Notes: a model not told the origin generated them from the letters alone. Counted from the first letter of the stretch, positions 43,884 to 52,840 are shown. The stretch is 64,000 nucleotides of DNA from CATOSP01 sp965204715 (GCA_965204715.1 OZ242009.1:3472001-3536000); one strand, 5' to 3'. Numbers and translations are program-made.

Positions 43884-44510
43884 TCAGCTAAACGGCGCGT
43901 CCCAATGGTCGGCTCCGCAGACCTCTGACAGGGGCTTGCGCGTCACTGGCCCGAACGCTCCCCTGGGGTAGCCGAGCGGTATGCAGTAGACTACCAGGGC
44001 TGTATCCGGGATACCGAATAGCTGATGTACCCTGTCCATGACCACCGGGTGCAGGGTCGTAATGGTGCCTCCTACCCCGAACCCCCTGGCCGCCAGGAGC
44101 ATGTTCTGGGCGGCGGGAATCACCGAACCGGCCCCGGCAGAACTTCTCACCGTGGAGCAGAGGAGCACCATTGCTGGCGCGCTGCCGATCTCGTTGGCCA
44201 GACGCATAGCGGACCGCATTGGACTCTTGCCCGGCGGAATATCCTCCGGCCCGTTGATTCCGGCATCCTTCCGCTTCGCCCACCACGCCTCATGGTACAG
44301 TTCCCCCAGTGTACGGCGCTTCTCCTCGTCCTCGACCACGATGAAGTGCCACTCCTGGGTGTTCCCGCCGTTGGGGGCGCGTATGGCCGCCTCCATGATG
44401 TCCCGCATTACCTCATGCGGAATCGGGTCAGGTTTGAAGCGCCGGATAGCCCGTTGAGTGAACATCACTTCCCCCAACGAGATGTTGCCTAGCCGCTCGG
44501 CAGGGGTCAT
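43884..44510 (-). CDS. Nitroreductase family protein
   Basis: The 208-residue protein shows the FMN-binding start MFTQRAIRRFKPDPIPHEVM, then AAIRAPNGGNTQEWHFIVV, AAQNMLLAARGFGVGGTI and a final IPLGYPRGAFGP. These are the phosphate-, isoalloxazine- and dimer-contacting segments of the nitroreductase fold. It reduces nitro, quinone or enone groups using NAD(P)H. AGGAGGATC lies upstream of the ATG. It is divergent from the molybdenum hydroxylase operon. Confidence 0.93.
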   Translation of the reverse strand: MTPAERLGNISLGEVMFTQRAIRRFKPDPIPHEVMRDIMEAAIRAPNGGNTQEWHFIVVEDEEKRRTLGELYHEAWWAKRKDAGINGPEDIPPGKSPMRSAMRLANEIGSAPAMVLLCSTVRSSAGAGSVIPAAQNMLLAARGFGVGGTITTLHPVVMDRVHQLFGIPDTALVVYCIPLGYPRGAFGPVTRKPLSEVCGADHWDAPFS

Positions 44511-44730
44511 CGATCATCCTCCTGTACTGTCGTTTGGTCTCCGTGAATTCAAACGGCATGTGCCGCCGCGCGTTCAACCGAATCTTACCATAGCGGCTGC
44601 TGCCAGGAAGCCTGTGGTAGTTCTGTGGGAGGTCAGGTTGACACCAATTACCTCCCTTACTACACTCACTTGAGTTTGAACAAGCGCTACGTGTCCAGAC
44701 TGACAAACGCCATACCGGGGGAGGGCAATC

Positions 44731-45663
44731 ATGGCCAGGTTCGAGTACCTGGAGGCGCATACGGTCCGGGAAGCCATGTCCCTGTACCGGCAGCATAGCC
44801 CGGACGTGCGGTACGTGGCGGGGAGCACCGACTTCCTGATTCGTTCCCGCATGGGAAACTGGGACCCGGAGTATGTCGTCAACATCCAGCACATACCGGC
44901 GTTGGAACGAGTCTCTTTCAGCCGCAGGAACGGCCTGCGCCTTGGCGCATTGGTCACCGTTCAAACCCTGGAAGACCATGACGCCGTCAGGATCCACTAT
45001 CCCGCCCTGGCCGCCGCGGCCGCCGCCTTCGCCGGCGTGCAGGTGCGCAACCTGGCCACCGTGGGAGGCAACATCTGCAATGCATCTCCCGCCGGAGACA
45101 CTCTCCCGGCGCTGCTGGCCTTCAACGCACAATGCCTCAGCAGCGGGCCGAGACAGGGCGACAAGCGTTCAACCCCGCTGGACCAGTTCTTTACCGGCCC
45201 CGGCCGGACGGCGCTCGCTCCTGGAGAACTTCTCACCGAGATCAGGCTTCCCCCGCCGGGACCCAACACCGGCTCCCTGTACATAAAGCATAGCCCCCGC
45301 GGCGCTATGGACATCGCTACCGTGGGTGTTGCCTCCGTCGTGACTCTCGACGCGGGAGGGATGGTGTGCCGGGAAGTGCGCATCGGCCTTGGGGCCGTCG
45401 CGCCCACTCCCGTCAGGGCTTACGCTGCCGAAGACATCCTGCGGGGCAAGGAGATAACCCCGGAACTGCTTGCGGCCTGCGCCGAAGAAGCCAGGAACAT
45501 CTCGACTCCCATCGACGATGTCCGCGGCTCCGCAGCATACCGCAAGGAGATCGTCGGCGTTCTCACCCGGCGCACCCTGGAACGCGCCGTTGAGATGGCC
45601 CGGGCAGGGGCCATGCCATTTGAGATGCAGCGGCGGCTGGCAGTACAGGCCGCCTTCTACTAG
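44731..45663 (+). CDS. Xanthine dehydrogenase-family FAD subunit (CoxM-like)
   Basis: The 310-residue protein carries the two FAD signatures of medium subunits: RYVAGSTDFLIR near residue 30-41 and NLATVGGNICNASPAGD near residues 106-122. A CO-dehydrogenase-type C-terminal domain ends with RGSAAYRKEIVGVLTRR. It transfers electrons from the 2Fe-2S subunit to its acceptor. GGGGGAGGG precedes the ATG. It is the first gene of an M-S-L operon. Confidence 0.93.
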   Translation: MARFEYLEAHTVREAMSLYRQHSPDVRYVAGSTDFLIRSRMGNWDPEYVVNIQHIPALERVSFSRRNGLRLGALVTVQTLEDHDAVRIHYPALAAAAAAFAGVQVRNLATVGGNICNASPAGDTLPALLAFNAQCLSSGPRQGDKRSTPLDQFFTGPGRTALAPGELLTEIRLPPPGPNTGSLYIKHSPRGAMDIATVGVASVVTLDAGGMVCREVRIGLGAVAPTPVRAYAAEDILRGKEITPELLAACAEEARNISTPIDDVRGSAAYRKEIVGVLTRRTLERAVEMARAGAMPFEMQRRLAVQAAFY

Positions 45664-45708
45664 CCCAACCATCCATTCCGCCAACCGGCCACACCAGGAG
45701 TTAGACCC

Positions 45709-46179
45709 ATGAAGATGCCTCTCCACCTGACCGTAAACGGAGAACCCCGGCAGGTCTCGGCAGAACCGTACTACTCACTGTTGGACACACTGCGCGATGA
45801 ACTGCGACTGACGGGCACCAAGAAGGGCTGCGACGAAGGCGACTGCGGGGCCTGTACCGTCCTGCTGAACGGTGCGCCCGTAACATCTTGCCTGGTGCTG
45901 GCCCACAGCGCCCACGATGCCGAGGTCACTACTGTGGAAGGTCTGGCCACCCGCGAGGGCCTGCACCCCGTCCAGCAGGCGTTTGCCGAGTACGGCGGGT
46001 TGCAATGCGGCTTCTGCACCCCAGGACTGATCATGTCCGCCGTGGGTCTGCTGGAGAAGAACGCCAACCCCACCGAGGAAGAGGTCAAGTACGCCATCGG
46101 GGGCAACCTGTGCCGCTGCACGGGCTACACCAAGGTCGTCCAGGCCATCATGGCCGCCGCCGAAAAAACCCGGTCGTGA
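45709..46179 (+). CDS. (2Fe-2S)-binding small subunit (CoxS-like)
   Basis: The 156-residue protein has the two-domain layout of CoxS/XdhC small subunits. The plant-type cluster ligands are C41, C46, C49 and C61 (GCDEGDCGACT). The second cluster uses C100, C103, C135 and C137 (QCGFCTPG and NLCRCTGY). All eight cysteines are present, so both clusters should form. It lies 45 bp after the FAD subunit gene and 63 bp before the large subunit gene. Confidence 0.96.
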   Translation: MKMPLHLTVNGEPRQVSAEPYYSLLDTLRDELRLTGTKKGCDEGDCGACTVLLNGAPVTSCLVLAHSAHDAEVTTVEGLATREGLHPVQQAFAEYGGLQCGFCTPGLIMSAVGLLEKNANPTEEEVKYAIGGNLCRCTGYTKVVQAIMAAAEKTRS

Positions 46180-46242
46180 CGCCCTGGCCCAAGTCCCATT
46201 GTCCTGCTTCCGTGTCCCCTACATCTATGAGGAGTGACTGGA

Positions 46243-48519
46243 ATGATGACTGAACACAATGTCCTTGGCCACAGCCTCCCCCGAGTGGACGCGCTGGACA
46301 AGGTCACCGGCCGCGCCACTTACGCCGCCGACGTATATCTGCCGGATATGCTCATGTGCAAGGTGCTGACCAGCCCTCGTAGCCACGCCCGCATTGTGAG
46401 CATCGATACCGGCAAGGCGGAGCAACTGCCGGGAGTCCGGGCCGTCATCACCGGTCACGACTTCCCTGACCGCTACTTCGGCTCCGGCGCGGTCAGGGAC
46501 CGGCGCATTATGGCCCGCGACGAGGTCTTCTACATTGGCGAGCCGGTGGCCGCCGTGGCCGCCGACGATGAGGTAACGGCGCAGGAAGCCCTGGATTTGA
46601 TCGAAGTAGAGTACGAAGACCTGGAGGCCATAGTGGACCCCCTGGAGGCCATCAGGGAGGGTTCCACCCTGGTCCACCCGGACATGCCCAACTTCGAGGG
46701 GTACGGCTTCGCTATGGGCGGCAACAATTGCACTCTGCTGGATGCCGACCGGGGCGATGTGGACCAGGCTTTCCAGGATGCTGCCCACGTCTTCGAGGAG
46801 ACCTACCACTCCCAGGCCATCAACCAGGGCTTCCTCGAGCCGATGGCCTGCGCCGCCAACGTAGAGGCCAACGGACGGCTGACCGTCTGGGCTTCAACCC
46901 AGGGTCCCTACCAGATGCGCGCTCAACTGGCGTCGGTGTTGGATATACCTCTGTCCAGCATCAAGGTCAACGCGATGGAGTTGGGAGGCGGCTTCGGGGC
47001 CAAGCTGCGGCTGGCCTTCGAGGCATTCCCGGCTCTGTTGGCCATGAAGACGGGCCGGCCAGTAAAGCTGATCAACACCAGGGAAGAAGTGTTCACCCTC
47101 AACGGTCCCCGGCTGGCCACCACCATCCATCTCAAGACGGGCGTAACCGGCGACGGACAGATCACCGCTCGGGAGGCCCACAGCGTCTTCGACGTGGGGG
47201 CATACCTGGGTGCGGGACCCAACGCCGGCGTCGGCCACGCCCTCGGCGCGTACAATATCCCCAACTTCCGGCTCCGTTCCTACGGCGTCTACACCAACAA
47301 GATCTATGTCGGCTCCTACCGCGCCTCGGGCGTTGCGGACATGCACTTCGCCGTTGAGTCCCACATGGACAGCATTGCCCGCCAGATTGGGTTGGACCCG
47401 CTGGAGTTCCGGCTGAAAAACGTGGTCAAAGAGGGCGACGTCAATGTTTCCGGGGCCACCGTCCCTGCCAACGGCCTGCTGGAAACCATTGATGCGGTCA
47501 AGGAGAAGATGGGGCTGCCCAGGAAGACCGAAGAAGGCCGCGGCGTGGGCATATCTCTGGGCGAGTGGCGCAGCGGCAGCGGCCCTTCCACCGCGTCCAT
47601 CAGCGTGAACGAGGATGGCACGGTCAGCCTGCTCACCGGGTCCGTGGACATCTCCGGCAGCGACACGTCGCTGGCACAGATAGCCGCTGAGACCCTGGGC
47701 GTGGAGTTGGACCAGGTCATAGTGGCGAAACGCGACACGGACATGGCTCCCTTCACCGGCCCCAGCGGAGGCAGCCGCATCGTCTACAGCCAGGGCAAGG
47801 CGGTACAGATGGCGGCAGAGGATGCCCGCGACCGGCTCGTGGGTCTCGCTGCCGAACGGTTTGGAGTCTCTGCCGAGGCTTTGACTTGCCAGGGAGGGAG
47901 GGTCTACGTTCAGGACAACCCGTCCCAGTCCCTCACCCTCAGTCAGCTGGCCGCGGCCAGCTTGACCTCCCGAGGCGGCCCAATCATCGGGCTGGCCGCC
48001 CTGTCGAGTATGCCCTACGCTCCCGTGTTCAACACCCAGGCGGCGGAGGTGATAGTGGACAAGGCGACGGGCCAGGTTAGAGTTACCAGGTTCGTCCAGT
48101 CGCAGGACGTGGGCGTGGCCATCAACCCGATGGGCGTGGAGGGCCAACTGGAAGGCGGCGCAGTGCAGGGCATAGGCCGCGCATTGAGCGAGGAGATGCA
48201 GATCGACCCCGAGACGGGCCGTGTGCGCAACCCGTCCCTGTCCACCTACCTGATGCCGTTGGCAATCGACATGCCAGCCATCGAGAATGTCCTGGTGGGA
48301 GTCCCCAGCGCCGATGGACCCTTCGGCGCCAGGGCCGTGGCCGAGCCGCCCGGGTTCGGCCCCCCCGCCGCCATCGCCAATGCCATATACGACGCCGTGG
48401 GGGTCAGGATCAAGGAACTGCCCCTGTCCGCCGACCGCGTGTTGGCCGCGCTGCAAGGGCAGGAAGGGAGCGAATACCATCTGGACGTGGAGTCCCTGAA
48501 GAATGCGGAGGTGGGCTGA
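46243..48519 (+). CDS. Xanthine dehydrogenase-family molybdopterin-binding large subunit
   Basis: The ATG at 46243 has GAGGAG 8 bases upstream; a GTG at 46234 overlaps that site. The 758-residue protein has the Mo-cofactor motif ELGGGFGAK near residue 245, GPSGGSR, and the C-terminal catalytic Glu in AVAEPPGFGPPAAIANA near residue 699. The active-site loop reads SYRASGVAD near 358, not the AYRCSFR of form I CO dehydrogenase, so it is not a CO oxidiser. The hydroxylated substrate is unknown. Its last 31 codons are duplicated downstream. Confidence 0.93.
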   Translation: MMTEHNVLGHSLPRVDALDKVTGRATYAADVYLPDMLMCKVLTSPRSHARIVSIDTGKAEQLPGVRAVITGHDFPDRYFGSGAVRDRRIMARDEVFYIGEPVAAVAADDEVTAQEALDLIEVEYEDLEAIVDPLEAIREGSTLVHPDMPNFEGYGFAMGGNNCTLLDADRGDVDQAFQDAAHVFEETYHSQAINQGFLEPMACAANVEANGRLTVWASTQGPYQMRAQLASVLDIPLSSIKVNAMELGGGFGAKLRLAFEAFPALLAMKTGRPVKLINTREEVFTLNGPRLATTIHLKTGVTGDGQITAREAHSVFDVGAYLGAGPNAGVGHALGAYNIPNFRLRSYGVYTNKIYVGSYRASGVADMHFAVESHMDSIARQIGLDPLEFRLKNVVKEGDVNVSGATVPANGLLETIDAVKEKMGLPRKTEEGRGVGISLGEWRSGSGPSTASISVNEDGTVSLLTGSVDISGSDTSLAQIAAETLGVELDQVIVAKRDTDMAPFTGPSGGSRIVYSQGKAVQMAAEDARDRLVGLAAERFGVSAEALTCQGGRVYVQDNPSQSLTLSQLAAASLTSRGGPIIGLAALSSMPYAPVFNTQAAEVIVDKATGQVRVTRFVQSQDVGVAINPMGVEGQLEGGAVQGIGRALSEEMQIDPETGRVRNPSLSTYLMPLAIDMPAIENVLVGVPSADGPFGARAVAEPPGFGPPAAIANAIYDAVGVRIKELPLSADRVLAALQGQEGSEYHLDVESLKNAEVG

Positions 48520-48533
48520 CCGGAGACGGAAGA

Positions 48534-48908
48534 ATGACAACCCGACGACAAAAGACCGTGCAGGACCACGTTGATGCCGCCCGGAGATTCCTGGACCAAT
48601 CGGACCTGGAATTCGCTGCCGGAGACAACCGCCAGGGTTCAGAGAAGCTGTGGGGAGCGGTTACGCAAGCCGTGATGGCTGTTGCCAAACAACGCGGGTG
48701 GGACTGGGGGAAGCATGGCACCCGCGGGGCGGCAGTATCCCGGCTGGACGAAGAAGCCCCTTCCTACAAGTTTAATTTAGGGTTCTTCGCGGCCCAACAG
48801 TTTCACGCCAACTTTTACCATGACTTCATGGAAGAGGACGAAATTGACCAAGGCCGCCCGTTGGTCAGCCAGTTTGTTCGAGACATACTGAGTATGGTGG
48901 ATAGATAG
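48534..48908 (+). CDS. HEPN/PaREP1-like small protein, copy B1
   Basis: The 124-residue helical protein has GSEKLWGAVTQAVMAVAKQR followed by GWDWGKH, the same core as the pair at 8809 and 9230, with the R-x6-H motif intact. ACGGAAGA lies upstream of the ATG, 14 bp after the large subunit stop, so it may be read from that operon. Function is unknown; HEPN-related proteins are often RNases or components of toxin or defence modules. Confidence 0.7.
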   Translation: MTTRRQKTVQDHVDAARRFLDQSDLEFAAGDNRQGSEKLWGAVTQAVMAVAKQRGWDWGKHGTRGAAVSRLDEEAPSYKFNLGFFAAQQFHANFYHDFMEEDEIDQGRPLVSQFVRDILSMVDR

Positions 48909-49069
48909 GCCGTTAAACCCGACGGCTTCTAGGACTCAAAGACTGTCTCCAGCTTGGCCGATTCCGCCGACCGCGTGTTGGCCGCGCTGCAAGGGCAGGA
49001 AGGGAGCGAATACCATCTGGACGTGGAGTCCCTGAAGAATGCGGAGGTGGGCTGACCGGAGACGGAAGA

Positions 49070-49447
49070 ATGACAACCCGGCGACAAAAGACCGTGCAGG
49101 ACCACGTTGATGCCGCCCGGAGATTCCTGGACCAATCGGACTTGGAATTCGCCGCCGGAGACAACCGGCAGGGTTCAGAGAAGCTGTGGGGAGCGGTTAC
49201 GCAAGCCGTGATGGCTGTTGCCAAGCAACGCGGGTGGGACTGGGGGAAGCATGGCGCCCGCAGGGCCGCAGCATCCCGGCTGGACAGCGAAGACCCGTCC
49301 TACAACTTTGCCCAGGGACTATTCGCAGCCCAACAGTTCCACGCCAACTTTTACCATGACTTCATGGAAGACGACGAAATTGCCCAGGGCCGCCCGATAG
49401 CGCATAAGCTCGTCCGCGATTTGCTCAGGCAATTGGACGGGCAGTAG
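49070..49447 (+). CDS. HEPN/PaREP1-like small protein, copy B2
   Basis: The 125-residue tandem duplicate of the previous gene. The first 70 residues are almost identical, and the C-terminal third differs (NFAQGLFAAQQFHANFYHDF retained, end diverged). The R-x6-H motif is present (RGWDWGKH). Retention of an open frame after divergence suggests both copies are kept by selection, or that the event is fairly recent. Confidence 0.7.
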   Translation: MTTRRQKTVQDHVDAARRFLDQSDLEFAAGDNRQGSEKLWGAVTQAVMAVAKQRGWDWGKHGARRAAASRLDSEDPSYNFAQGLFAAQQFHANFYHDFMEDDEIAQGRPIAHKLVRDLLRQLDGQ

Positions 49448-49465
49448 CCGTCCGGTACGGAGCTT

Positions 49466-49918
49466 CTAGGACTCGAAGACGGTCTCCAGCTTGGCCGAAC
49501 TGTCGAAGAAGTGCTGGAGGCTCTGGTTGACCCGGAAGAAGATGTCGGCGCGGAACTGGTCGCCCGTGGCGTTCTTGGAGATACCGCCCTCGATCATCAG
49601 GTCCAGGGTGTTCAGGGTGTGACGCAGGTCCGCGCCGTCATTTTCCCTGGTGTTCTCGATCAGGTCGCGCCACTGCTCCATGTCCATTTCCAGGAAAAAG
49701 TCGGCGTCGATCAGGTCGTACTCGGTGCCCTCTTTGACCTCTGAGCACTCGAACGCCTCGAAGGTGATTACGAAGACCCTTTCCCCCGCCTTGACGCCCA
49801 TAGTCGCGTCCACGCTGCCGATGCGACGGAACTCCGGGTCATTATTGACCAGTCCCTGCAACCCCTGAAACCACTCAACCGATGGGAATAGTAGACCGCT
49901 CGCCCCCTGGGCGTTCAT
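49466..49918 (-). CDS. SCP2 sterol-binding-like protein
   Basis: The 150-residue protein has the alternating pattern of SCP2 domains: LFPSVEWFQGLQGLVNNDPE, ATMGVKAGERVFVITFEAFE, a DADFFLEMDMEQWRDLIEN segment and a C-terminal AKLETVFES. Such domains bind hydrophobic ligands such as fatty acyl chains. It is the last gene of a minus-strand run with FmdB and the two ferritin-like proteins. Its 3' end was caught in the 536-bp duplication, which also left a fragment of its last codons at about 48930-48962. Confidence 0.7.
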   Translation of the reverse strand: MNAQGASGLLFPSVEWFQGLQGLVNNDPEFRRIGSVDATMGVKAGERVFVITFEAFECSEVKEGTEYDLIDADFFLEMDMEQWRDLIENTRENDGADLRHTLNTLDLMIEGGISKNATGDQFRADIFFRVNQSLQHFFDSSAKLETVFES

Positions 49919-49984
49919 TTGCTGCCTCCTGGTACTTGGTGAAAGACCCTCAATCCGGCGCTGCCCCCGGTCGCCATGGAGGTC

Positions 49985-50293
49985 TTACTCCTTGAAATAT
50001 GGCTCCCCGTGCTCCTTGGCCTCGCTGAAGGGGACCATGCTCTTCATGTGAAAGTCCGGGTCGGAGTTGGCTGGCGCATTGGCCAATGCCTGGTCCACCA
50101 TCTTGAAATACTTGGGGTCCAACTGGTCCAGTTTGTCTGCCTCGGATCTGAGGTAGGCCACGCGCGACATGATACGCTGCAAACTGCCGCCTTCACAGAG
50201 CTTGCAATTCGTTGGGTCCGGCGAACTCATCGAGCGAAGGAATACGCTGTTGACGCCGCCACAGTCCTGGCAGCGGTACTCGTAAATGGGCAT
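49985..50293 (-). CDS. FmdB-type zinc ribbon protein
   Basis: The 102-residue protein begins MPIYEYRCQDCG, the FmdB signature, with zinc ligands C8, C11, C30 and C33 (C-x2-C...C-x2-C). The remainder is charged and helical. FmdB-like proteins are of uncertain function, possibly regulators or metal-handling partners. Only 9 bp separate it from the upstream ferritin-like gene, so it is cotranscribed with it. Confidence 0.9.
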   Translation of the reverse strand: MPIYEYRCQDCGGVNSVFLRSMSSPDPTNCKLCEGGSLQRIMSRVAYLRSEADKLDQLDPKYFKMVDQALANAPANSDPDFHMKSMVPFSEAKEHGEPYFKE

Positions 50294-50302
50294 GGCAGTC
50301 CT

Positions 50303-51427
50303 CTATGCCGGGGGCGCTTCCGGTTCGGTTTGTTCCCGCCGCAGGTACGCGGCCAGGTCCGGAGCAAGGTTCTCTTCGGTCTTGCCGATGCCAACCCACT
50401 GCATACGGGCAAGATATTGCTCGATGTACTGCTGCTGGAAGTCCTTGACCACTTCCATGCCATTGGCAATGTTGGACACTCCCCCGCCGAATATGATGGC
50501 CAGCGCCTCCCAGAGCACTGGGTCCTTCATGTCCTGGGCCAGGTCTCGTTCCACCCCACGCATCAGGTTGTTCAACCCCATGCCGAAACCAGGGTCCCGG
50601 TTGTCTACGGCGTACTTCAGGTGCTGCATCCCGTAGCGCATGTGCCGGGCTTTGTCTTCCAGGCAGCGGCGGAACATGTACTTGTCCGCCTTGTTCCGGG
50701 CATACGCCTCGCCGTAGCGGTACAACAGCATGGTGAGAGTTCCCCGGATGATGTACAGGAATATGCACACCTCGGTCCATCCGGCCCTGGCTTCCATCAA
50801 CCGCCGGTTGAACTGCCCCGCGCTTTCCAGACCCAGCGCCCCGCCATTGGCCAGGGCGCGCTGACGGAACACGGTGTAGTGCCGCCCGGTGTCGAAGACT
50901 TCTGAAGCCAGGAAGGTTTTGACCTCGTGGTAGGCATAGTTCATCCGGTGGAGCCACTGTCCGATGGTGTCGGTCTCGATGGAAGCCTGCTGCGCCAACT
51001 CGGTGCAGAGTTGCCGCATGGCAAGCTCGACATCATCGGTCTCAGTGGGGAGTTCGTCCCAGGGAACATCCGCATGGGCCATCCACCGCCGTTGAATCGC
51101 CTCTTCGTAGAGGTCCACGGCGCAGTCCGCCCACAGGTCAACCTTCTGGCTGAGGGAATAAAGGTCCGTGCGCGGCACGCCGGGGATGGGGAACGCGCCC
51201 CGGGGCCGGCGGCTCATGTCCGTGCTGTACTCGGGGATTTCCCCGTAACTGCCAATATTCAGCGCCCGCATGGTCATGCCGTGCTTGCCGGGCTGCGCCC
51301 TGATGCCCCACTCCAGGGTATCGTTCATCCAGTCCAGCGGCTGCGGGCCAGTGGGAGCGGACGGCTCTTGTGCGCCGTCGGGCTGTTCCCCGGTCTGGTT
51401 GGGTCTTTCTTCGTCGTTAAGGGCCAT
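50303..51427 (-). CDS. Ferritin-like protein lacking the diiron carboxylate ligands
   Basis: The 374-residue protein aligns without gaps over its helical core with the neighbour at 51536 (QLCTELAQQ..., FRQRALANGG, RRCLEDKARHMRYG). The four Glu ligands of that neighbour are replaced by A148, T180, G229 and K259, while the two His (H183, H262) remain. A canonical diiron site therefore cannot form. It has about 70 extra N-terminal residues, Pro/Glu-rich at first. It may be an inactive partner subunit of the active paralogue, as in some heteromeric diiron oxygenases, or bind another metal. GGATTAAC lies before the ATG, with a hairpin farther upstream. Confidence 0.8.
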   Translation of the reverse strand: MALNDEERPNQTGEQPDGAQEPSAPTGPQPLDWMNDTLEWGIRAQPGKHGMTMRALNIGSYGEIPEYSTDMSRRPRGAFPIPGVPRTDLYSLSQKVDLWADCAVDLYEEAIQRRWMAHADVPWDELPTETDDVELAMRQLCTELAQQASIETDTIGQWLHRMNYAYHEVKTFLASEVFDTGRHYTVFRQRALANGGALGLESAGQFNRRLMEARAGWTEVCIFLYIIRGTLTMLLYRYGEAYARNKADKYMFRRCLEDKARHMRYGMQHLKYAVDNRDPGFGMGLNNLMRGVERDLAQDMKDPVLWEALAIIFGGGVSNIANGMEVVKDFQQQYIEQYLARMQWVGIGKTEENLAPDLAAYLRREQTEPEAPPA

Positions 51428-51483
51428 GTTAATCCTCAGTGGGCCTGTTGGGGAGAAACCCGTGAAATGGGCCGGATAAAGTA

Positions 51484-51514
51484 AGACCTCCCTCGAAGCG
51501 ATCTCGGGAGGTCT
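51484..51514 (-). terminator. Hairpin between the two ferritin-like genes
   Basis: AGACCTCCC (51484-51492) and GGGAGGTCT (51506-51514) form a perfect 9-bp stem with a 13-base loop in the 108-bp gap between the diiron gene and its paralogue. It may end or attenuate transcription of the first gene, adjusting the ratio of the two proteins. No T-run is adjacent. Confidence 0.5.
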
Positions 51515-51535
51515 CGAAATGGCGCAACGTTCTTG

Positions 51536-52582
51536 CTACGGCGCGGCGTTGTAGGCCTCCAGCAGGGAGGGGTTGACGCGCCCGCTGTGGATCCGGTCGT
51601 CGAACCCGGCGGACTTGAGTCTCTGGAAGTATTCCTTGACCTGCCGCTGGCGAATGGCCATCAGGATTTTCTGGCCCTCGTCAATCTTGTCCTTGCCGCC
51701 GCCGAGCAACACCGCCAGGGCTTCGCTGGTGAGCTGGTTCCGGCCTGCGGGGTTCTCGCCGCCCGCGCCGGTGGACTGGCGGCTCTCGCCCTCGTCCAGG
51801 TAGCAGTGAATCTCTTCCCGGCGCTCCGGTGTGAACTCGTTCATGTACCGCAGGTGTAGCACCCCGATGGCCACGTGCCGTGCCTCGTCCTGGGCGCACC
51901 GGCGGTAGATCATCTTCTCGGCCTCGTTGTAGGCCATCATCTCCCCAAGACGGAAGAGCGTCAGCACATTCCCTTCGCCGGTGATGTGCAGCCGGGAGGA
52001 AAGCTCGGTGAACTCACGGGCGTTGTCGGTGCCGCCGCCCACCACGTCGCTTACACTGTCGGTCATCCGCATCAGGCCGCCGCCGTTGGCCAGCGCCCGC
52101 TTGCGGAACACATCCAGGTGCCGCGACTCGTCCATCACCTGGGCCAAAAGGGCCAGGCGCACCTCGTGGTAGTCCGGGGACATGGTGGAGATAAACCGGC
52201 CCGGAACGTCCGAGGCGACGAACTCCACCTGGGCAAAGAAGGTGGCCAACTGGCACTCGGCAGCCTCGATGTCATCGGGCAGGGCTTCCAGCGTCTCCCA
52301 CGGGATGTCCGTGGCGGAACTCCACTGTCGGGTGACGAACTCCTGGTAGAGTTTGGTCAGGTTGTGCGCCCAGACTTCGCTCTTGGTGCGGAAGGTGTAG
52401 GCCCCGAATTGGGCGACGTTGCCCCGGGGAATGGACCCCTGGACGCGACCGGTGTTGTTGGCCGAGAAGTCTTCAACATCCTCGCTCGCGACATTCTCTT
52501 CCAGCTTGCTCAGCCATGAAAGGTCAAATCCCTGTTCCCTGGCCTGTTCCCAGTAGGAAGTCCGGTCCTGAACCGTGGCCAT
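51536..52582 (-). CDS. Ferritin-like diiron oxidoreductase
   Basis: The ATG at 52582 has GGAGG upstream and gives 348 residues. A complete ferritin/RNR-like ligand set is visible: E120, E152-x2-H155 (MDESRHLDVF), E203 and E233-x2-H236 (QDEARHVAIG). The spacings of 32 and 30 residues within each helix pair are classical. Such proteins activate O2 for N-oxygenation, hydroxylation or desaturation. The substrate is unknown. It leads a minus-strand run with its ligand-less paralogue, FmdB and an SCP2-like lipid carrier. Confidence 0.85.
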   Translation of the reverse strand: MATVQDRTSYWEQAREQGFDLSWLSKLEENVASEDVEDFSANNTGRVQGSIPRGNVAQFGAYTFRTKSEVWAHNLTKLYQEFVTRQWSSATDIPWETLEALPDDIEAAECQLATFFAQVEFVASDVPGRFISTMSPDYHEVRLALLAQVMDESRHLDVFRKRALANGGGLMRMTDSVSDVVGGGTDNAREFTELSSRLHITGEGNVLTLFRLGEMMAYNEAEKMIYRRCAQDEARHVAIGVLHLRYMNEFTPERREEIHCYLDEGESRQSTGAGGENPAGRNQLTSEALAVLLGGGKDKIDEGQKILMAIRQRQVKEYFQRLKSAGFDDRIHSGRVNPSLLEAYNAAP

Positions 52583-52840
52583 GTCATCTACCTCCTCTGA
52601 ATCCCGCCCGCGCCCCGCTGCCGCCTCCGTGAATACAACGCCCACGCCGGGGGGCGCAGTCTTGGACTTCGACCGCGTATCCACGATACTACGTGCCGGC
52701 CATACATTTGTCAACGTCCGATGCCCGAATGGCAGCGTTCCATTTCAGGCGGTATCGCCAACCGGCGGCGCACTGCCGGAGAAAATCTAATTTCCCGGAC
52801 ATTTCCGGTCACTTTTCCTTACTGTCGAGCTTTGGGGCTG

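Larger units (their letters stand above)
48427..49498. repeat. 536-bp tandem direct duplication
   Basis: The unit 48427-48962 is repeated at 48963-49498. It runs from CCGCCGACCGCGTG in the last codons of the Mo-hydroxylase large subunit, through a whole HEPN-like gene, to CTCCAGCTTGGCC in the 3' end of the opposite-strand SCP2-like gene. The first half of the unit is nearly identical between copies, while the 3' part of the HEPN-like gene has diverged. The large subunit gene and the SCP2-like gene each keep one intact copy at the outer side. Confidence 0.92.

Noticed and set aside
46243..48519. Form I CO dehydrogenase large subunit
   Set aside because: The active-site loop reads SYRASG rather than the Cys-containing AYRCSFR motif, so CO oxidation is not supported.
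46894..48540. 548-residue open frame on the minus strand
   Set aside because: It is antisense to the molybdenum hydroxylase large subunit, whose motifs are on the plus strand; the His/Gly/Val-rich composition is that of a shadow frame.
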